From NCBI RefSeq assembly GCF_029952525.1, contig NZ_JASAOF010000011.1, positions 1-64,000 on the forward strand: a stretch of 64,000 nucleotides of DNA. Direction: 5' to 3'. How positions within the stretch are numbered: the stretch's first letter is position 1; every line of letters begins with the position of its first letter. Position numbers and translations under genes: made by a program. Below are positions 8,350 to 16,468 of this stretch, piece after piece. Below the pieces are notes generated by a model. That model was not told the DNA's origin, did not search any database, and saw only the letters and a program-made list of their open reading frames with translations. Source of the DNA: Saccharopolyspora ipomoeae (GTDB lineage: Bacteria > Actinomycetota > Actinomycetes > Mycobacteriales > Pseudonocardiaceae).

Positions 8350-10083
8350 TCACAGGTGCCGCCGGGGGATCGCGTGCCCGCGTCGTCCGCGCAGGAAGTC
8401 CAGGTCGGCCCCGGTGTCGGCCTGGCCGACGTGCTCCCGGTACAACCCGCTCCAGCCGCCTTCCCGATCGGCGGACCGCTCCTCGGTGGTGGTCTCGGCC
8501 GCGCGGCGGGCCAGCTCGGCGTCGTCGACGAGCATGTCGAGCCTGCGCGCCGCCACGTCCAGGTGCACGCGGTCGCCGGTGCGCAGCAGCGCCAGCGGGC
8601 CGCCCGCGGCGGACTCCGGAGCGACGTGCAGGACGATCGTTCCGTAGGAGGTGCCGCTCATCCGGCCATCGGTGATCCGCACCAGGTCCCGCACACCTGC
8701 GTTCAGGAGCTTCTTGGGGATCGACAGGTTGCCGATCTCGGGCATGCCCGGGTAGCCGCGCGGCCCGGCGCCGCGCACGACGAGCACCGTGTCGGCGTCC
8801 ACCGGGAGATCCGGGTCGTCGCAGCGCGCGTAGTACTCCTCGACGGTGTCGAAGACCAGCGCGGTACCGGTGTGGTCGATCAGCTCCGGAGAGGCCGCCG
8901 ACAGCTTGATCACCGCACCGTTCGGGGCGAGGTTGCCGGTGAGCACCGCCGTCGCCGACCCCGCGGGCTGCACCGGTTCCGCCCGCGTGCGGATCACCTC
9001 CGCGTTCCAGTTCTGAGCTCCGGCGCAGTTCTCGGCGAGGCTCCGGCCGGTGATCGTGCGGGCGTCGCCGTGGAGCTGGTCGGCCAGCTCGGTCACCACA
9101 GCCGGCACGCCGCCCGCGTAGCTGAACTCCTCCATGAGGAAACGACCGGACGGCAGCAGGTCGACCAGCAGCGGGATGTCGCGGGCCTGCCGGTCGAACT
9201 CCTCCAGCGGGAAGTCGACCTCGGCGCGCCCGGCCAGCGCGCTCAGGTGCACGATGGCGTTGGTGGAGCCGCCGATCGCGGCGTTGAGCCGCGCCGCGTT
9301 CTCGAACGACCGCCGGTCCAGGACCGTCGAGGGTCGCAGGTCCTCCTCCACCATGGACACGATCCGGTGGCCCGACTGCTCGGCGAGCGCGGAGCGGCCC
9401 GCGTCCACGGCGGGCACCGCCGCGCTGCCTGGTAGCGACAGGCCCATGACCTCCACGAGGCAGGCCATCGTGGAGGCCGTGCCCATGGTCGTGCAGTGCC
9501 CGGCGCTGCGGGACAGGCACGCCTCGGCCTGTCCGAACTCGGCGCGGCTCATCCGTCCCGCCCGGACCTCCTCGGCGAACTGCCACACGTGCGTGCCGGA
9601 ACCTGCGTCGGCGCCCCGGAACTTGCCGTTGAGCATCGGCCCGCCGGTCAGCATGATCGCCGGGAGGTCGGCGCTGAGCGCGCCCATGAGCTGAGCGGGA
9701 ACGGTCTTGTCGCAGCCCGCGAGCAGCACCACGCCGTCCAGCGGGTACGAGCGGAGGTTCTCCTCGACCTCCATCGCCATCAGGTTGCGGTAGAGCATCG
9801 CCGACGGACGCATCAGCGTTTCGCCCAGCGACATCGTCGGGAACTCCAGCGGGAAGCCACCGGCCAGCAGCACGCCGCGCTTGACGGCCTCGGCCACGTC
9901 GCGCAAGTGCCGGTTGCAGGGCGTGAGCTCCGACCAGCTGTTGCAGATCCCGATGACGGGCCTGCCGTCGAACATCTCCGGTGAACGGCCCGAGTTGTAC
10001 AGCTTGGACCGGTGGACGAAGCCCATCTTGCCTTCGGCGCCGAACCAGGAGGTGCTGCGTCGTGCGGGTTCGGGCGATGTCAT
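8350..10083 (-). CDS. IlvD/Edd family sugar-acid dehydratase
   Basis: A 577-residue Fe-S dehydratase that removes water from an aldonate to give the 2-keto-3-deoxy acid. Cluster cysteines are in NSWSELTPCNRH, AGCDKTVPAQ and AGHCTTMGTASTM, the three-Cys 2Fe-2S pattern of IlvD/Edd. The C-terminal signature DGRMSGTSYG and the carboxylate-binding RTGDRVHLDV are complete. The length and loops resemble arabinonate/xylonate-type dehydratases more than true IlvD. ATG 10083 overlaps the GH31 stop by 4 bases. Substrate by context: 6-deoxy-6-sulfogluconate (sulfo-ED) or a pentonate/hexonate. The product goes to the KDPG-type aldolase. Confidence 0.87.
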   Translation of the reverse strand: MTSPEPARRSTSWFGAEGKMGFVHRSKLYNSGRSPEMFDGRPVIGICNSWSELTPCNRHLRDVAEAVKRGVLLAGGFPLEFPTMSLGETLMRPSAMLYRNLMAMEVEENLRSYPLDGVVLLAGCDKTVPAQLMGALSADLPAIMLTGGPMLNGKFRGADAGSGTHVWQFAEEVRAGRMSRAEFGQAEACLSRSAGHCTTMGTASTMACLVEVMGLSLPGSAAVPAVDAGRSALAEQSGHRIVSMVEEDLRPSTVLDRRSFENAARLNAAIGGSTNAIVHLSALAGRAEVDFPLEEFDRQARDIPLLVDLLPSGRFLMEEFSYAGGVPAVVTELADQLHGDARTITGRSLAENCAGAQNWNAEVIRTRAEPVQPAGSATAVLTGNLAPNGAVIKLSAASPELIDHTGTALVFDTVEEYYARCDDPDLPVDADTVLVVRGAGPRGYPGMPEIGNLSIPKKLLNAGVRDLVRITDGRMSGTSYGTIVLHVAPESAAGGPLALLRTGDRVHLDVAARRLDMLVDDAELARRAAETTTEERSADREGGWSGLYREHVGQADTGADLDFLRGRRGHAIPRRHL

Positions 10084-12422
10084 GACCGTGCCTCCTGCGG
10101 GGTGTGGCGGACCAGGCTCAACTGCATCGACGAGCCGGTGGCGAGGTGGTCGCCGTTCACCTCGACGGTGAACGGGCGGGAGTGGAAGTCGAGCAACGTG
10201 GCGGGCGTGGGCACGTCGCCGTAGGCGTGCAGTTCCCACGGGGCGTCGAGCAGGTCGTCGGTGTTGTGGACGTGCTCGTCCACCGCCAACCTCGGGAGCA
10301 GCGCCCCGTCGCGGACCAGAACCGGGATGCGTTCCAGCGGAACGGTTTCCTCGTGCATCGCCGGGCCTTCGTACCGATCGCCGGTCACGAGGTCCGTCCA
10401 CCCGCCGCGCGGGACGTAGAAGCGACGCCGCACCGGCTCGCCGCCGTCGTCGAAGACCGGGACGACGAGCAGGTCCGAGCCGAGCAGGAACGCGTCGTCG
10501 CACGTCGTGGCGAGGTCGTCGTCGGGGAACTCCAGGGCCAGCGGGCGCAGCATCGGCCAGCCGTGCGCGGCGGATTCGTGCGCGGCCTGCCACAGGTAGG
10601 GCAGCAGCGAGTAGCGCAGCCGGATCCACTCGCGCGCGATGCCCGAGGCGTGCTCGCCGAACTCCCACGGCTCGCGCGGACGAAGTCCGTGAGCGCGCAT
10701 GAGGGGGGAGAGCGCGCCGAACTGAGTCCAGCGCACGTAGAGCTCGGGCGTGAGCTCGGGGCCGAAGAAACCCCCGATGTCGTGCCCCCACATGCCGGGC
10801 ATGCTCATGGCGTGCGACAGGCCGCCGCGCAGCGTCGCGCGCATGCCCGACACCGTGGACTCCGCGTCTCCGCCCCACTGCGCGGGGTAGCGGTGCGATC
10901 CGGCCCAGCCGGAGCGACCCCACACCAGGGGTGCGCGACCGGTCCGCTCGGCGATGGCCTCGCTCACCGCACCGTTGTAGCGCAGCGGGTACAGGTTGTG
11001 CGCGTGCTCGGCTCCGGTTCCGTCGGCGAGCCGGACGTCGTCGGGCAGGCCCTCGCCGAAGTCGGTCTTGAACACGGCGACGCCGTCGTCGAGGAACGGC
11101 CCGTGCAGGTCCTGCCACCAGCGGCGGGCCTCGGGCGAGGTGAAGTCCACCAGCGCCCGAGGTCGTCCGTCGGGGACGGGCGTGCCCGCGATCGTCGCGA
11201 TCTCCCCGTCGGCGTCGGTCACCAGGTAGCCGCGTTCGGCGGCCTCGGCGTAGCGGGGCGATGCCGGATCGAGGTAGGGCAGTTCCCAGACCGAGAGCCG
11301 CAGGCCGAGGCGCTCCAGCGCGGCGACGAACTCCGCCCGATCGCCGAAGCGGTCGGTGTTCCAGATGAAGTCGCAGTTGAGCCGGTCCACGACGAGCCAG
11401 TCGGGGTCCAGGTGCAGGATGTCGCACGGGATGCTCAGCTCCCGCAGCGTGCGGCCGACTTCCTCCATCTGAGCGGCGGAGTGGTACCTGCAGCGGCCGA
11501 GCCAGTACCCGAACGCCCACACCGGCGGGACCGCGCCACGCCCGGTCAGCCGTGTGTAGGTCGTCAGCGCCTGCTTGGGCTCGGGGCCCGCGATCAGGTA
11601 GAGGTCCAGCTCGCCGCATTCGGCCTCGATGCCGAACACGCCGTTGCGGGAGTGGCCGACGTCGGCGTGGACGACGGCCCCGGTGTTGACCAGCGCGAGG
11701 TAGCCGGCCGTGGAGTACCAGACGGGGGCCGGCTTGTAGGCCATGCCGGTCCCGGTGCCGAGCGCGTCCTCGACGCGCAGGCGCAGTCGCTGCCCGTTCT
11801 TGACCGAGCGGCCGAACTGCTCGCCGAAGCCGAGGATCTCCTCGTCGGGGCCGAGTTCGAGGTTGACGGCGGTCGTGTCACCGACGGTCGCGGCGGGGGC
11901 GATGGGCAGCCCGGCGACCTGGCGGAGCTTCCCGGCGGTGCTGATCAGCGTGGCGCCCGTGGTGGTGTCTCGGACTTCCAGCGAGAAGGGGCGCCGACCG
12001 AGCGTGACGCGCAGTCGGCCACCGGTCACGATGATGGTGTGCTCGTCCTCCTCGACCGTCGTGCTGGTCTCGGCGTACTCGGGGGCGACGAGGATGCCGT
12101 GTTCGGTTCCGGTCGGCGCCGAACGCGGTGCGTCGGCCGCCCCGATCGTGATGCGCACGGCCTCGGGGCCGGCCCAGCGGACGTCCACCGCGACGTCTCG
12201 GGTGCGCAGGGGAGGGGTGTCGAGCTCGGGGAGGTTCGGCATGGTCGTCTCGATGCCCTGCTCGGCGAGCGTTTCGCCGGTGAGGAAACCGAAACCGTCG
12301 GCTCCCGGTCGGTGGAGAACGGCGCGCACTCGCGCGGTCACGCCGGATCCGGCGGTCGTGTCGGGGTGCGTTCTCACCTCCTCGACCTCGCGCAACATGT
12401 ACCGCTCCGTCAACGCTGACAT
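10080..12422 (-). CDS. GH31 alpha-glycosidase, YicI-like
   Basis: A 780-residue GH31 enzyme. The nucleophile is D454 in FKTDFGEG and the acid/base is D519 in WGGDAEST; HDIGGFFG and RWTQFGALSPLMRAHG are further family blocks. The overall pattern is closest to the alpha-xylosidase YicI (CDFxW, VWxxPY, KTDFGE). The YicI specificity pair Cys-Phe after the strand-1 Asp is Pro-Asp here (LDPDW). At the position of YihQ's sulfonate-binding Arg there is R347, but the partner Trp is C350 and the Tyr is Phe. Two ATGs compete (12434, 12422); GGAGAAGAG lies directly before the second, which I take as the start. No signal peptide, so the enzyme is cytoplasmic and acts on an imported glycoside. First gene of the operon. 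Confidence 0.85.
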   Translation of the reverse strand: MSALTERYMLREVEEVRTHPDTTAGSGVTARVRAVLHRPGADGFGFLTGETLAEQGIETTMPNLPELDTPPLRTRDVAVDVRWAGPEAVRITIGAADAPRSAPTGTEHGILVAPEYAETSTTVEEDEHTIIVTGGRLRVTLGRRPFSLEVRDTTTGATLISTAGKLRQVAGLPIAPAATVGDTTAVNLELGPDEEILGFGEQFGRSVKNGQRLRLRVEDALGTGTGMAYKPAPVWYSTAGYLALVNTGAVVHADVGHSRNGVFGIEAECGELDLYLIAGPEPKQALTTYTRLTGRGAVPPVWAFGYWLGRCRYHSAAQMEEVGRTLRELSIPCDILHLDPDWLVVDRLNCDFIWNTDRFGDRAEFVAALERLGLRLSVWELPYLDPASPRYAEAAERGYLVTDADGEIATIAGTPVPDGRPRALVDFTSPEARRWWQDLHGPFLDDGVAVFKTDFGEGLPDDVRLADGTGAEHAHNLYPLRYNGAVSEAIAERTGRAPLVWGRSGWAGSHRYPAQWGGDAESTVSGMRATLRGGLSHAMSMPGMWGHDIGGFFGPELTPELYVRWTQFGALSPLMRAHGLRPREPWEFGEHASGIAREWIRLRYSLLPYLWQAAHESAAHGWPMLRPLALEFPDDDLATTCDDAFLLGSDLLVVPVFDDGGEPVRRRFYVPRGGWTDLVTGDRYEGPAMHEETVPLERIPVLVRDGALLPRLAVDEHVHNTDDLLDAPWELHAYGDVPTPATLLDFHSRPFTVEVNGDHLATGSSMQLSLVRHTPQEARS

Positions 12423-12483
12423 CTCTTCTCCCATGTCGACCGCGACCTTGACGCGGTGTCCCGCCTAGCTTAACTTCTGGCAA

Positions 12484-12496
12484 GAGGTCTTACCAC
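12484..12496 (+). promoter_or_regulatory. Candidate GntR operator, site 2, divergent promoter
   Basis: GAGGTCTTACCAC matches the regulator's own upstream palindrome (5251-5263) at 11 of 13 bases. It lies in the 97 bases between the divergent glycosidase (- strand, start 12422) and transporter (+ strand, start 12520) genes. It is well placed to control both transcription units. Confidence 0.6.
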
Positions 12497-12519
12497 TTCC
12501 CCCATGCAAAGGAAACCCC

Positions 12520-13977
12520 ATGACAGGCAACGCCGCCGTCGTGCTCCGGAAACCGGACGACGTCCTGCGCCTGATCGACACAGGCCGGATCCGTCCCAAG
12601 AACCCCGGTCTGGTCAAGATCGTCGCGCTCGGCAGCATCTTCGTGGACGGCTGGGACTTGAGCAGCTTCGGTCTCGGCACCGTGCAGATCACCTCGGAGT
12701 TCAACCTCACGAACTCGGGGCTGAGCCTGCACTCGCTGCCGGTCATCTCGATGATCATCCTGCTCGGCGCGATGTTCGGCGGGCTCTTCGGTGGCTACCT
12801 CACCGACCGGGTCGGCCGCACCAAGATGCTGCTGATCACGCTGTTCCTGCTGGTCGGTGCCACGGTGCTGGCGGCGACGGCGCCCACCCCGGAACTGTTC
12901 TGCCTCTGGCGATTCCTGATGGGCGTCGGCGTCGGGCTCGACGTGCCCGTCGCGCTGGCGTTCGTCGCCGAGTACAGCGCGATCTCCAACAAGGGCCGCA
13001 ACGTCACGATGGCCCAGGTGATGTCCACGGCTGCGGCTGCGGTCGCCTTCTTCGTGATCATCCCGTTCCACTTCATCGGCGTCGGCGAGGAGCTGTGGCG
13101 GTGGTCGATCGGCCTGGGCGCCATCCCCGCGCTCATCGTGCTGATCCTCCGGTTCATCTACACCGCCGAATCCCCGATGTGGGCGGCGAAGTACGAAGGT
13201 CTGGAGAAGGCCGCGGAAATCCTCCGCAAGAACTACGACCTCGAGGTCACCGTGGAGGAGGAGCGCCGCGTCGCGGCTCCGCAGGAGGAGCGGTCCCGCG
13301 CCGGCAGCCTGCTCGCGCTGTTCCGGCCGCCCTACACCGCGCGGACCATCCTGGTCAGCATTCTCGTGGTCTGCCAGGCAGCGCAGTACTACGCGATCTC
13401 GCTGTACATGCCGAAGATCTTCAAGTCCTTGTTCCCGGATGACATCGTGCTGGTGCTGGTTCTCTCCGGACTGGTCAACGTCATCGGCGCGATCGGTGCG
13501 CTCGGCTGCGTGGCCGGCACCCAGCGACTGGGGCTTCGACGACTCGGTCTGATCGGGTTCTCCATCACCGCAGGATGTTTGGCGATCATCAGCGGCGCCT
13601 TCAACGTTCTCGCCGCCTCGATCGCGGTGGTCCTGATCGCGCTGTTCTCGGCCGCGCACAACTTCGGCGCGGGCTACGTCGGCACCGCGATGGGAACGCT
13701 GTCCTACCCGACCGCCATCCGAGGGATCGGCGGCGGGTACACGCAGGCGATCACCCGGGTCGGCGGCATGATCGGAGCCTTCGCCTTCCCGGTCCTGCTC
13801 GAGGCGCAGGGCATGCGCTTCACGATCGGAGCGATCGTGCTCGCCCCGCTCGTCGCGATCGTCGCGCTGATGGTCATCCGCTGGGACCCCGTGGGCAAGG
13901 ACGTCGAAGAACACGGCGACGGGGACGAGCACGACCTCGACGAGATCGGTGCGAACTCCTCGCCGAGAACGAGCTGA
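12520..13977 (+). CDS. MFS sugar-type importer
   Basis: A 485-residue major facilitator with about 12 membrane segments. The first-half signature GGLFGGYLTDRVGRTKML (G-x3-D-R-x-G-R) and the sugar/organic-acid type motif WRFLMGVGVGLDVPVALAFVAEY are clear. WRWSIGLGAIPALIVLILR and SPMWAAK mark the central region. A central cytoplasmic loop is rich in Glu/Arg. ATG 12520 has AAAGGA 6 bases upstream. It is divergent from the glycosidase and shares its operator. It probably imports the glycoside or free sugar used by the oxidation pathway; the sulfo-ED reading would make it the sulfoquinovose(-glyceride) importer. A strong hairpin follows the stop codon. Confidence 0.85.
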   Translation: MTGNAAVVLRKPDDVLRLIDTGRIRPKNPGLVKIVALGSIFVDGWDLSSFGLGTVQITSEFNLTNSGLSLHSLPVISMIILLGAMFGGLFGGYLTDRVGRTKMLLITLFLLVGATVLAATAPTPELFCLWRFLMGVGVGLDVPVALAFVAEYSAISNKGRNVTMAQVMSTAAAAVAFFVIIPFHFIGVGEELWRWSIGLGAIPALIVLILRFIYTAESPMWAAKYEGLEKAAEILRKNYDLEVTVEEERRVAAPQEERSRAGSLLALFRPPYTARTILVSILVVCQAAQYYAISLYMPKIFKSLFPDDIVLVLVLSGLVNVIGAIGALGCVAGTQRLGLRRLGLIGFSITAGCLAIISGAFNVLAASIAVVLIALFSAAHNFGAGYVGTAMGTLSYPTAIRGIGGGYTQAITRVGGMIGAFAFPVLLEAQGMRFTIGAIVLAPLVAIVALMVIRWDPVGKDVEEHGDGDEHDLDEIGANSSPRTS

Positions 13978-13980
13978 GCC

Positions 13981-14014
13981 GGTGGGAGCCCCCGCGTGGC
14001 GGAGGGCTCCCACC
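13981..14014 (+). terminator. Hairpin between transporter and aldehyde dehydrogenase genes
   Basis: A perfect 11-bp stem (GGTGGGAGCCC at 13981-13991 with GGGCTCCCACC at 14004-14014) 3 bases past the transporter stop. No T-run follows. It may be a terminator, or an attenuator that lowers expression of the downstream aldehyde dehydrogenase and exporter. Confidence 0.55.
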
Positions 14015-14114
14015 TCCCCGAACCGCCTGCCCTGACGGAACCCGTCCCGGGCCGAACCGGAGGACGTCCGGCCGCGAAGGTCCTCCCGCAGCACCCATCA
14101 CAGGAGAAGAACGA

Positions 14115-15554
14115 ATGCCTACCCAGCCCACGGTCCTGATCGACGGCCGATGGACCTCGCGCGAGTCCGCCCTTGCTGTCCGCAACCCGGCCGATGGCAG
14201 CCTCGTCGGCCGTCTGGACTGGACGGACGCCGAGCAGGCGGCCGCGGACGCCACCGCGGCGGCCGAGGCGGCGGCCACCGCCTTCGCCGGCTGGGCCGGC
14301 ACCGGAGTCCGGGAGCGGTGCCGTCTGCTCTCGGCCGCGGCGGACCTCATCGAGGAGCGCGCTGACTTCCTCGCCGACCTGCTCGCCCGCGAGGCGGGCA
14401 AGCGACTTCCCGAGGCGCGCGGCGAGATCGCGTTCTCGGTGGAGTACTTCCGCTGGTTCGCCGAGCAGGCGAGGCGGCCGCACGGGGCCGTGGTCCAGGA
14501 GGAGAGGGCGGTGCGGCGGCACCTGGTGCGCCGCAAACCGGCCGGGGTGGTGGCGAGCCTGACGCCCTGGAACTTCCCGTGCTCGATCCAGGCCCGGAAG
14601 CTCGCGCCCGCGCTCGCCGCGGGCTGCACGGTGGTGGCGCGCGTGTCGGAGAAGGCGCCCCTCGCGGTCACCGAGATGATCCGGTGCCTCACCGACGCCG
14701 GGCTGCCCCCGGGTGCGGTCAACCTCGTGCACGGACCCGCCGCGGAGATCACGGAGGCGCTGCTCGCACACCGCGCGGTGCGCGTCGTCTCGTTCACCGG
14801 CTCCACGGAGGTCGGACGGCTCATCATGCGGCAGGCGTCGAACCGGATCGTACGGCCCTTGCTGGAACTCGGTGGGAACGCGCCCTTCCTCGTCCTCGAC
14901 GACGCCGATGTGGACGCCGCCGTCGAGGGCGCGATGCTGGCCCGCTTCCGCAACACCGGCCAGTCCTGCATCGCGGCGAACCGCTTCTTGGTCCAGGACG
15001 GCGTGCACGACGAGTTCGTGGCCGCGTTCGCGGCCAGGATCAAGGCGATGACGGTCGGCGACGGCACGGCCGACCCGTGCCCCGACCTCGGCCCCGTGAT
15101 CGACGACGAGCGGGCAGCGGCCGTTCGCGGCTTGGTGGACGAAGCGGTGGCAGCGGGTGCCCAGGTCCACGGCGGCGAGCAGCGACTCCCGGAGGCCGGT
15201 AGCTACGTCGCGCCGTGCGTGCTCACGGAAGTGCCGCAGGACGTCGGCCTGGCGGCGGAGGAGGTGTTCGGACCGGTGGCGGGAATCTTCCGGTTCTCCA
15301 CCGTCGAGGAGGCGCTGACCACCGCGAACGCCACCGAGATGGGACTCGCGGGTTATGTCTACTCCGGTGACCTCGGCCGCGGGTGGCGGATCGGCGAGCA
15401 GCTGGACGTGGGCATCCTCGGCGTCAACGAGCCGCTGCCCAGCGTCGCCTTCGCGCCGATGGGCGGCGTCAAGCAGTCGGGCCTCGGTAGGGAGGGCGCC
15501 GACGTCGGACTCGAGGAGTTCACCGAGGTCCAGTACGCAGCGCTGACGCTGTGA
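14115..15554 (+). CDS. NAD(P)-dependent aldehyde dehydrogenase, GabD-like
   Basis: A 479-residue aldehyde dehydrogenase of the succinate-semialdehyde dehydrogenase type. Catalytic C285 is in NTGQSCIAANR and the activating E251 in ELGGNAP; TPWNFP and FTGSTEVGR are the substrate- and cofactor-binding blocks. An Arg in SIQARKLAPALAAGC occupies the place where GabD enzymes bind an anionic substrate tail. ATG 14115 has AGGAGA 7 bases upstream; the longer open frame to 13575 overlaps the transporter and is not used. Its stop overlaps the exporter start (GTGA). In sulfo-ED this would be sulfolactaldehyde dehydrogenase (product sulfolactate); glycolaldehyde or keto-glutarate semialdehyde dehydrogenase are alternatives. 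Confidence 0.87.
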   Translation: MPTQPTVLIDGRWTSRESALAVRNPADGSLVGRLDWTDAEQAAADATAAAEAAATAFAGWAGTGVRERCRLLSAAADLIEERADFLADLLAREAGKRLPEARGEIAFSVEYFRWFAEQARRPHGAVVQEERAVRRHLVRRKPAGVVASLTPWNFPCSIQARKLAPALAAGCTVVARVSEKAPLAVTEMIRCLTDAGLPPGAVNLVHGPAAEITEALLAHRAVRVVSFTGSTEVGRLIMRQASNRIVRPLLELGGNAPFLVLDDADVDAAVEGAMLARFRNTGQSCIAANRFLVQDGVHDEFVAAFAARIKAMTVGDGTADPCPDLGPVIDDERAAAVRGLVDEAVAAGAQVHGGEQRLPEAGSYVAPCVLTEVPQDVGLAAEEVFGPVAGIFRFSTVEEALTTANATEMGLAGYVYSGDLGRGWRIGEQLDVGILGVNEPLPSVAFAPMGGVKQSGLGREGADVGLEEFTEVQYAALTL

Positions 15555-16279
15555 GCGCGGCAACGGCGGTCCTCCTGGCCATCCCGGTGCTGATCGGAGC
15601 CCTCACGCAGCGCACTACGGGTCTCGGCTTCGGGTTGGTCGGGGGGCCGCTGATGGTCGCGGCCGCCGGCCCGCACGTCGGGGTGAGCATGTCGAACGCC
15701 CTGTCGATGGTGCTGTGCGGGGCCGTGCTGGCCCGGACCTGGCGGGACACCCACTGGCGTGCCGTGCTGCTGCTGGCGCTGCCCGCGATGGCGGCGATTC
15801 CGCTCGGCGCGTTCGTGGCAGCGGTCGCGCCGACCGGGCCGTTGCTCGTGCTGATCGGGTCGATGGTGATCGTCGCGGTGGTCGCCACGGTGCTGGCCGG
15901 GCGGCAGAGGCTATTGCGGGGTGTGCCGGGTGCGGTGATCGCCGGAGCGATTTCGGGCTTCATGAGCGTGACCGCCGGGGTCGGAGGGCCGATGGTGTCG
16001 GTGTACGCGCTCTCCGAGCAGTGGGCTCGACGCGTGCTCATCCCGACCGCGCAGGCGTACCTGCTCATGGTGAACCTCGGTTCCCTGGTGTCGAAGGGAA
16101 TTCCGGAGGTGTCCCCGCTCGGCTGGCTGTGCTGCGGCGCGGCGCTGGTGATCGGCGCGATCGCGGGGGAGCGGCTGGACGAGCGGATCGCGCCGAAGAC
16201 GGGACGCCGGTTGATCATCGGCGTCGCCTTGATCGGCGGCGCCGCCGCAGTGGTCAGGGGCATCGCGACGATGCTGTGA
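15551..16279 (+). CDS. TauE/SafE (TSUP) family anion exporter
   Basis: A 242-residue membrane protein of the TSUP family with about seven to eight hydrophobic segments in two similar halves. The repeat signatures GLGFGLVGGPLMVAAAGPHVGVSMSNA-like (near residues 22-48) and SGFMSVTAGVGGPMVSVYAL (near 135-155) are the paired half-motifs of TauE/SafE. It starts at a GTG that overlaps the aldehyde dehydrogenase stop by 4 bases, so the two are translationally coupled. TSUP proteins move sulfite, sulfonates or other small anions; known sulfo-ED clusters have one to export sulfolactate. A GNRA-loop hairpin follows. Confidence 0.83.
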   Translation: MSAATAVLLAIPVLIGALTQRTTGLGFGLVGGPLMVAAAGPHVGVSMSNALSMVLCGAVLARTWRDTHWRAVLLLALPAMAAIPLGAFVAAVAPTGPLLVLIGSMVIVAVVATVLAGRQRLLRGVPGAVIAGAISGFMSVTAGVGGPMVSVYALSEQWARRVLIPTAQAYLLMVNLGSLVSKGIPEVSPLGWLCCGAALVIGAIAGERLDERIAPKTGRRLIIGVALIGGAAAVVRGIATML

Positions 16280-16298
16280 GCGCGGTCGGCAGGGTGAG

Positions 16299-16318
16299 CT
16301 CCGGGAGCGATCCCGGGG
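16299..16318 (+). terminator. GNRA-tetraloop hairpin after exporter
   Basis: CCGGGA-GCGA-TCCCGG (16301-16316), extended by one C-G and one T-G pair to an 8-bp stem, 20 bases past the exporter stop. GCGA is a stable GNRA loop. It probably ends the transporter/dehydrogenase/exporter transcript and isolates it from the PucR-linked genes that follow. Confidence 0.45.
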
Positions 16319-16344
16319 TGGTCCGGCAACACGGAGCAGGTCGG

Positions 16345-16360
16345 TTGTGGGGTTCGACAA
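16345..16360 (+). promoter_or_regulatory. PucR-block palindromic site A
   Basis: TTGTGGGGTTCGACAA: arms TTGTG and GACAA around a 6-base spacer. It lies 109 bases upstream of the acyl-CoA dehydrogenase start. Three similar 16-base sites (18784, 23040, 28485) sit at matching distances before the other transcription units of this block. A TAGCGT element that could serve as a -10 follows at 16404-16409, 44 bases downstream. Confidence 0.55.
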
Positions 16361-16468
16361 ACGGCGCGGGTCGGTGTGCTGGTGTGCGTTCGCCCTGGCT
16401 TCCTAGCGTTGGTGTCGCTGATGCCGGGCCCGGACTCCGGTGCGGGCGAGTCGACCGACGGGGTGCCG

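Noticed and set aside
10080-12422. Naming the GH31 gene yihQ or yicI
   Set aside because: Key specificity residues of both are only partly present, so a symbol would overstate the evidence.
12490-15563. Long minus-strand frames opposite the transporter and aldehyde dehydrogenase genes
   Set aside because: Shadows caused by high third-position GC of the real + strand genes; no ribosome sites or domains.
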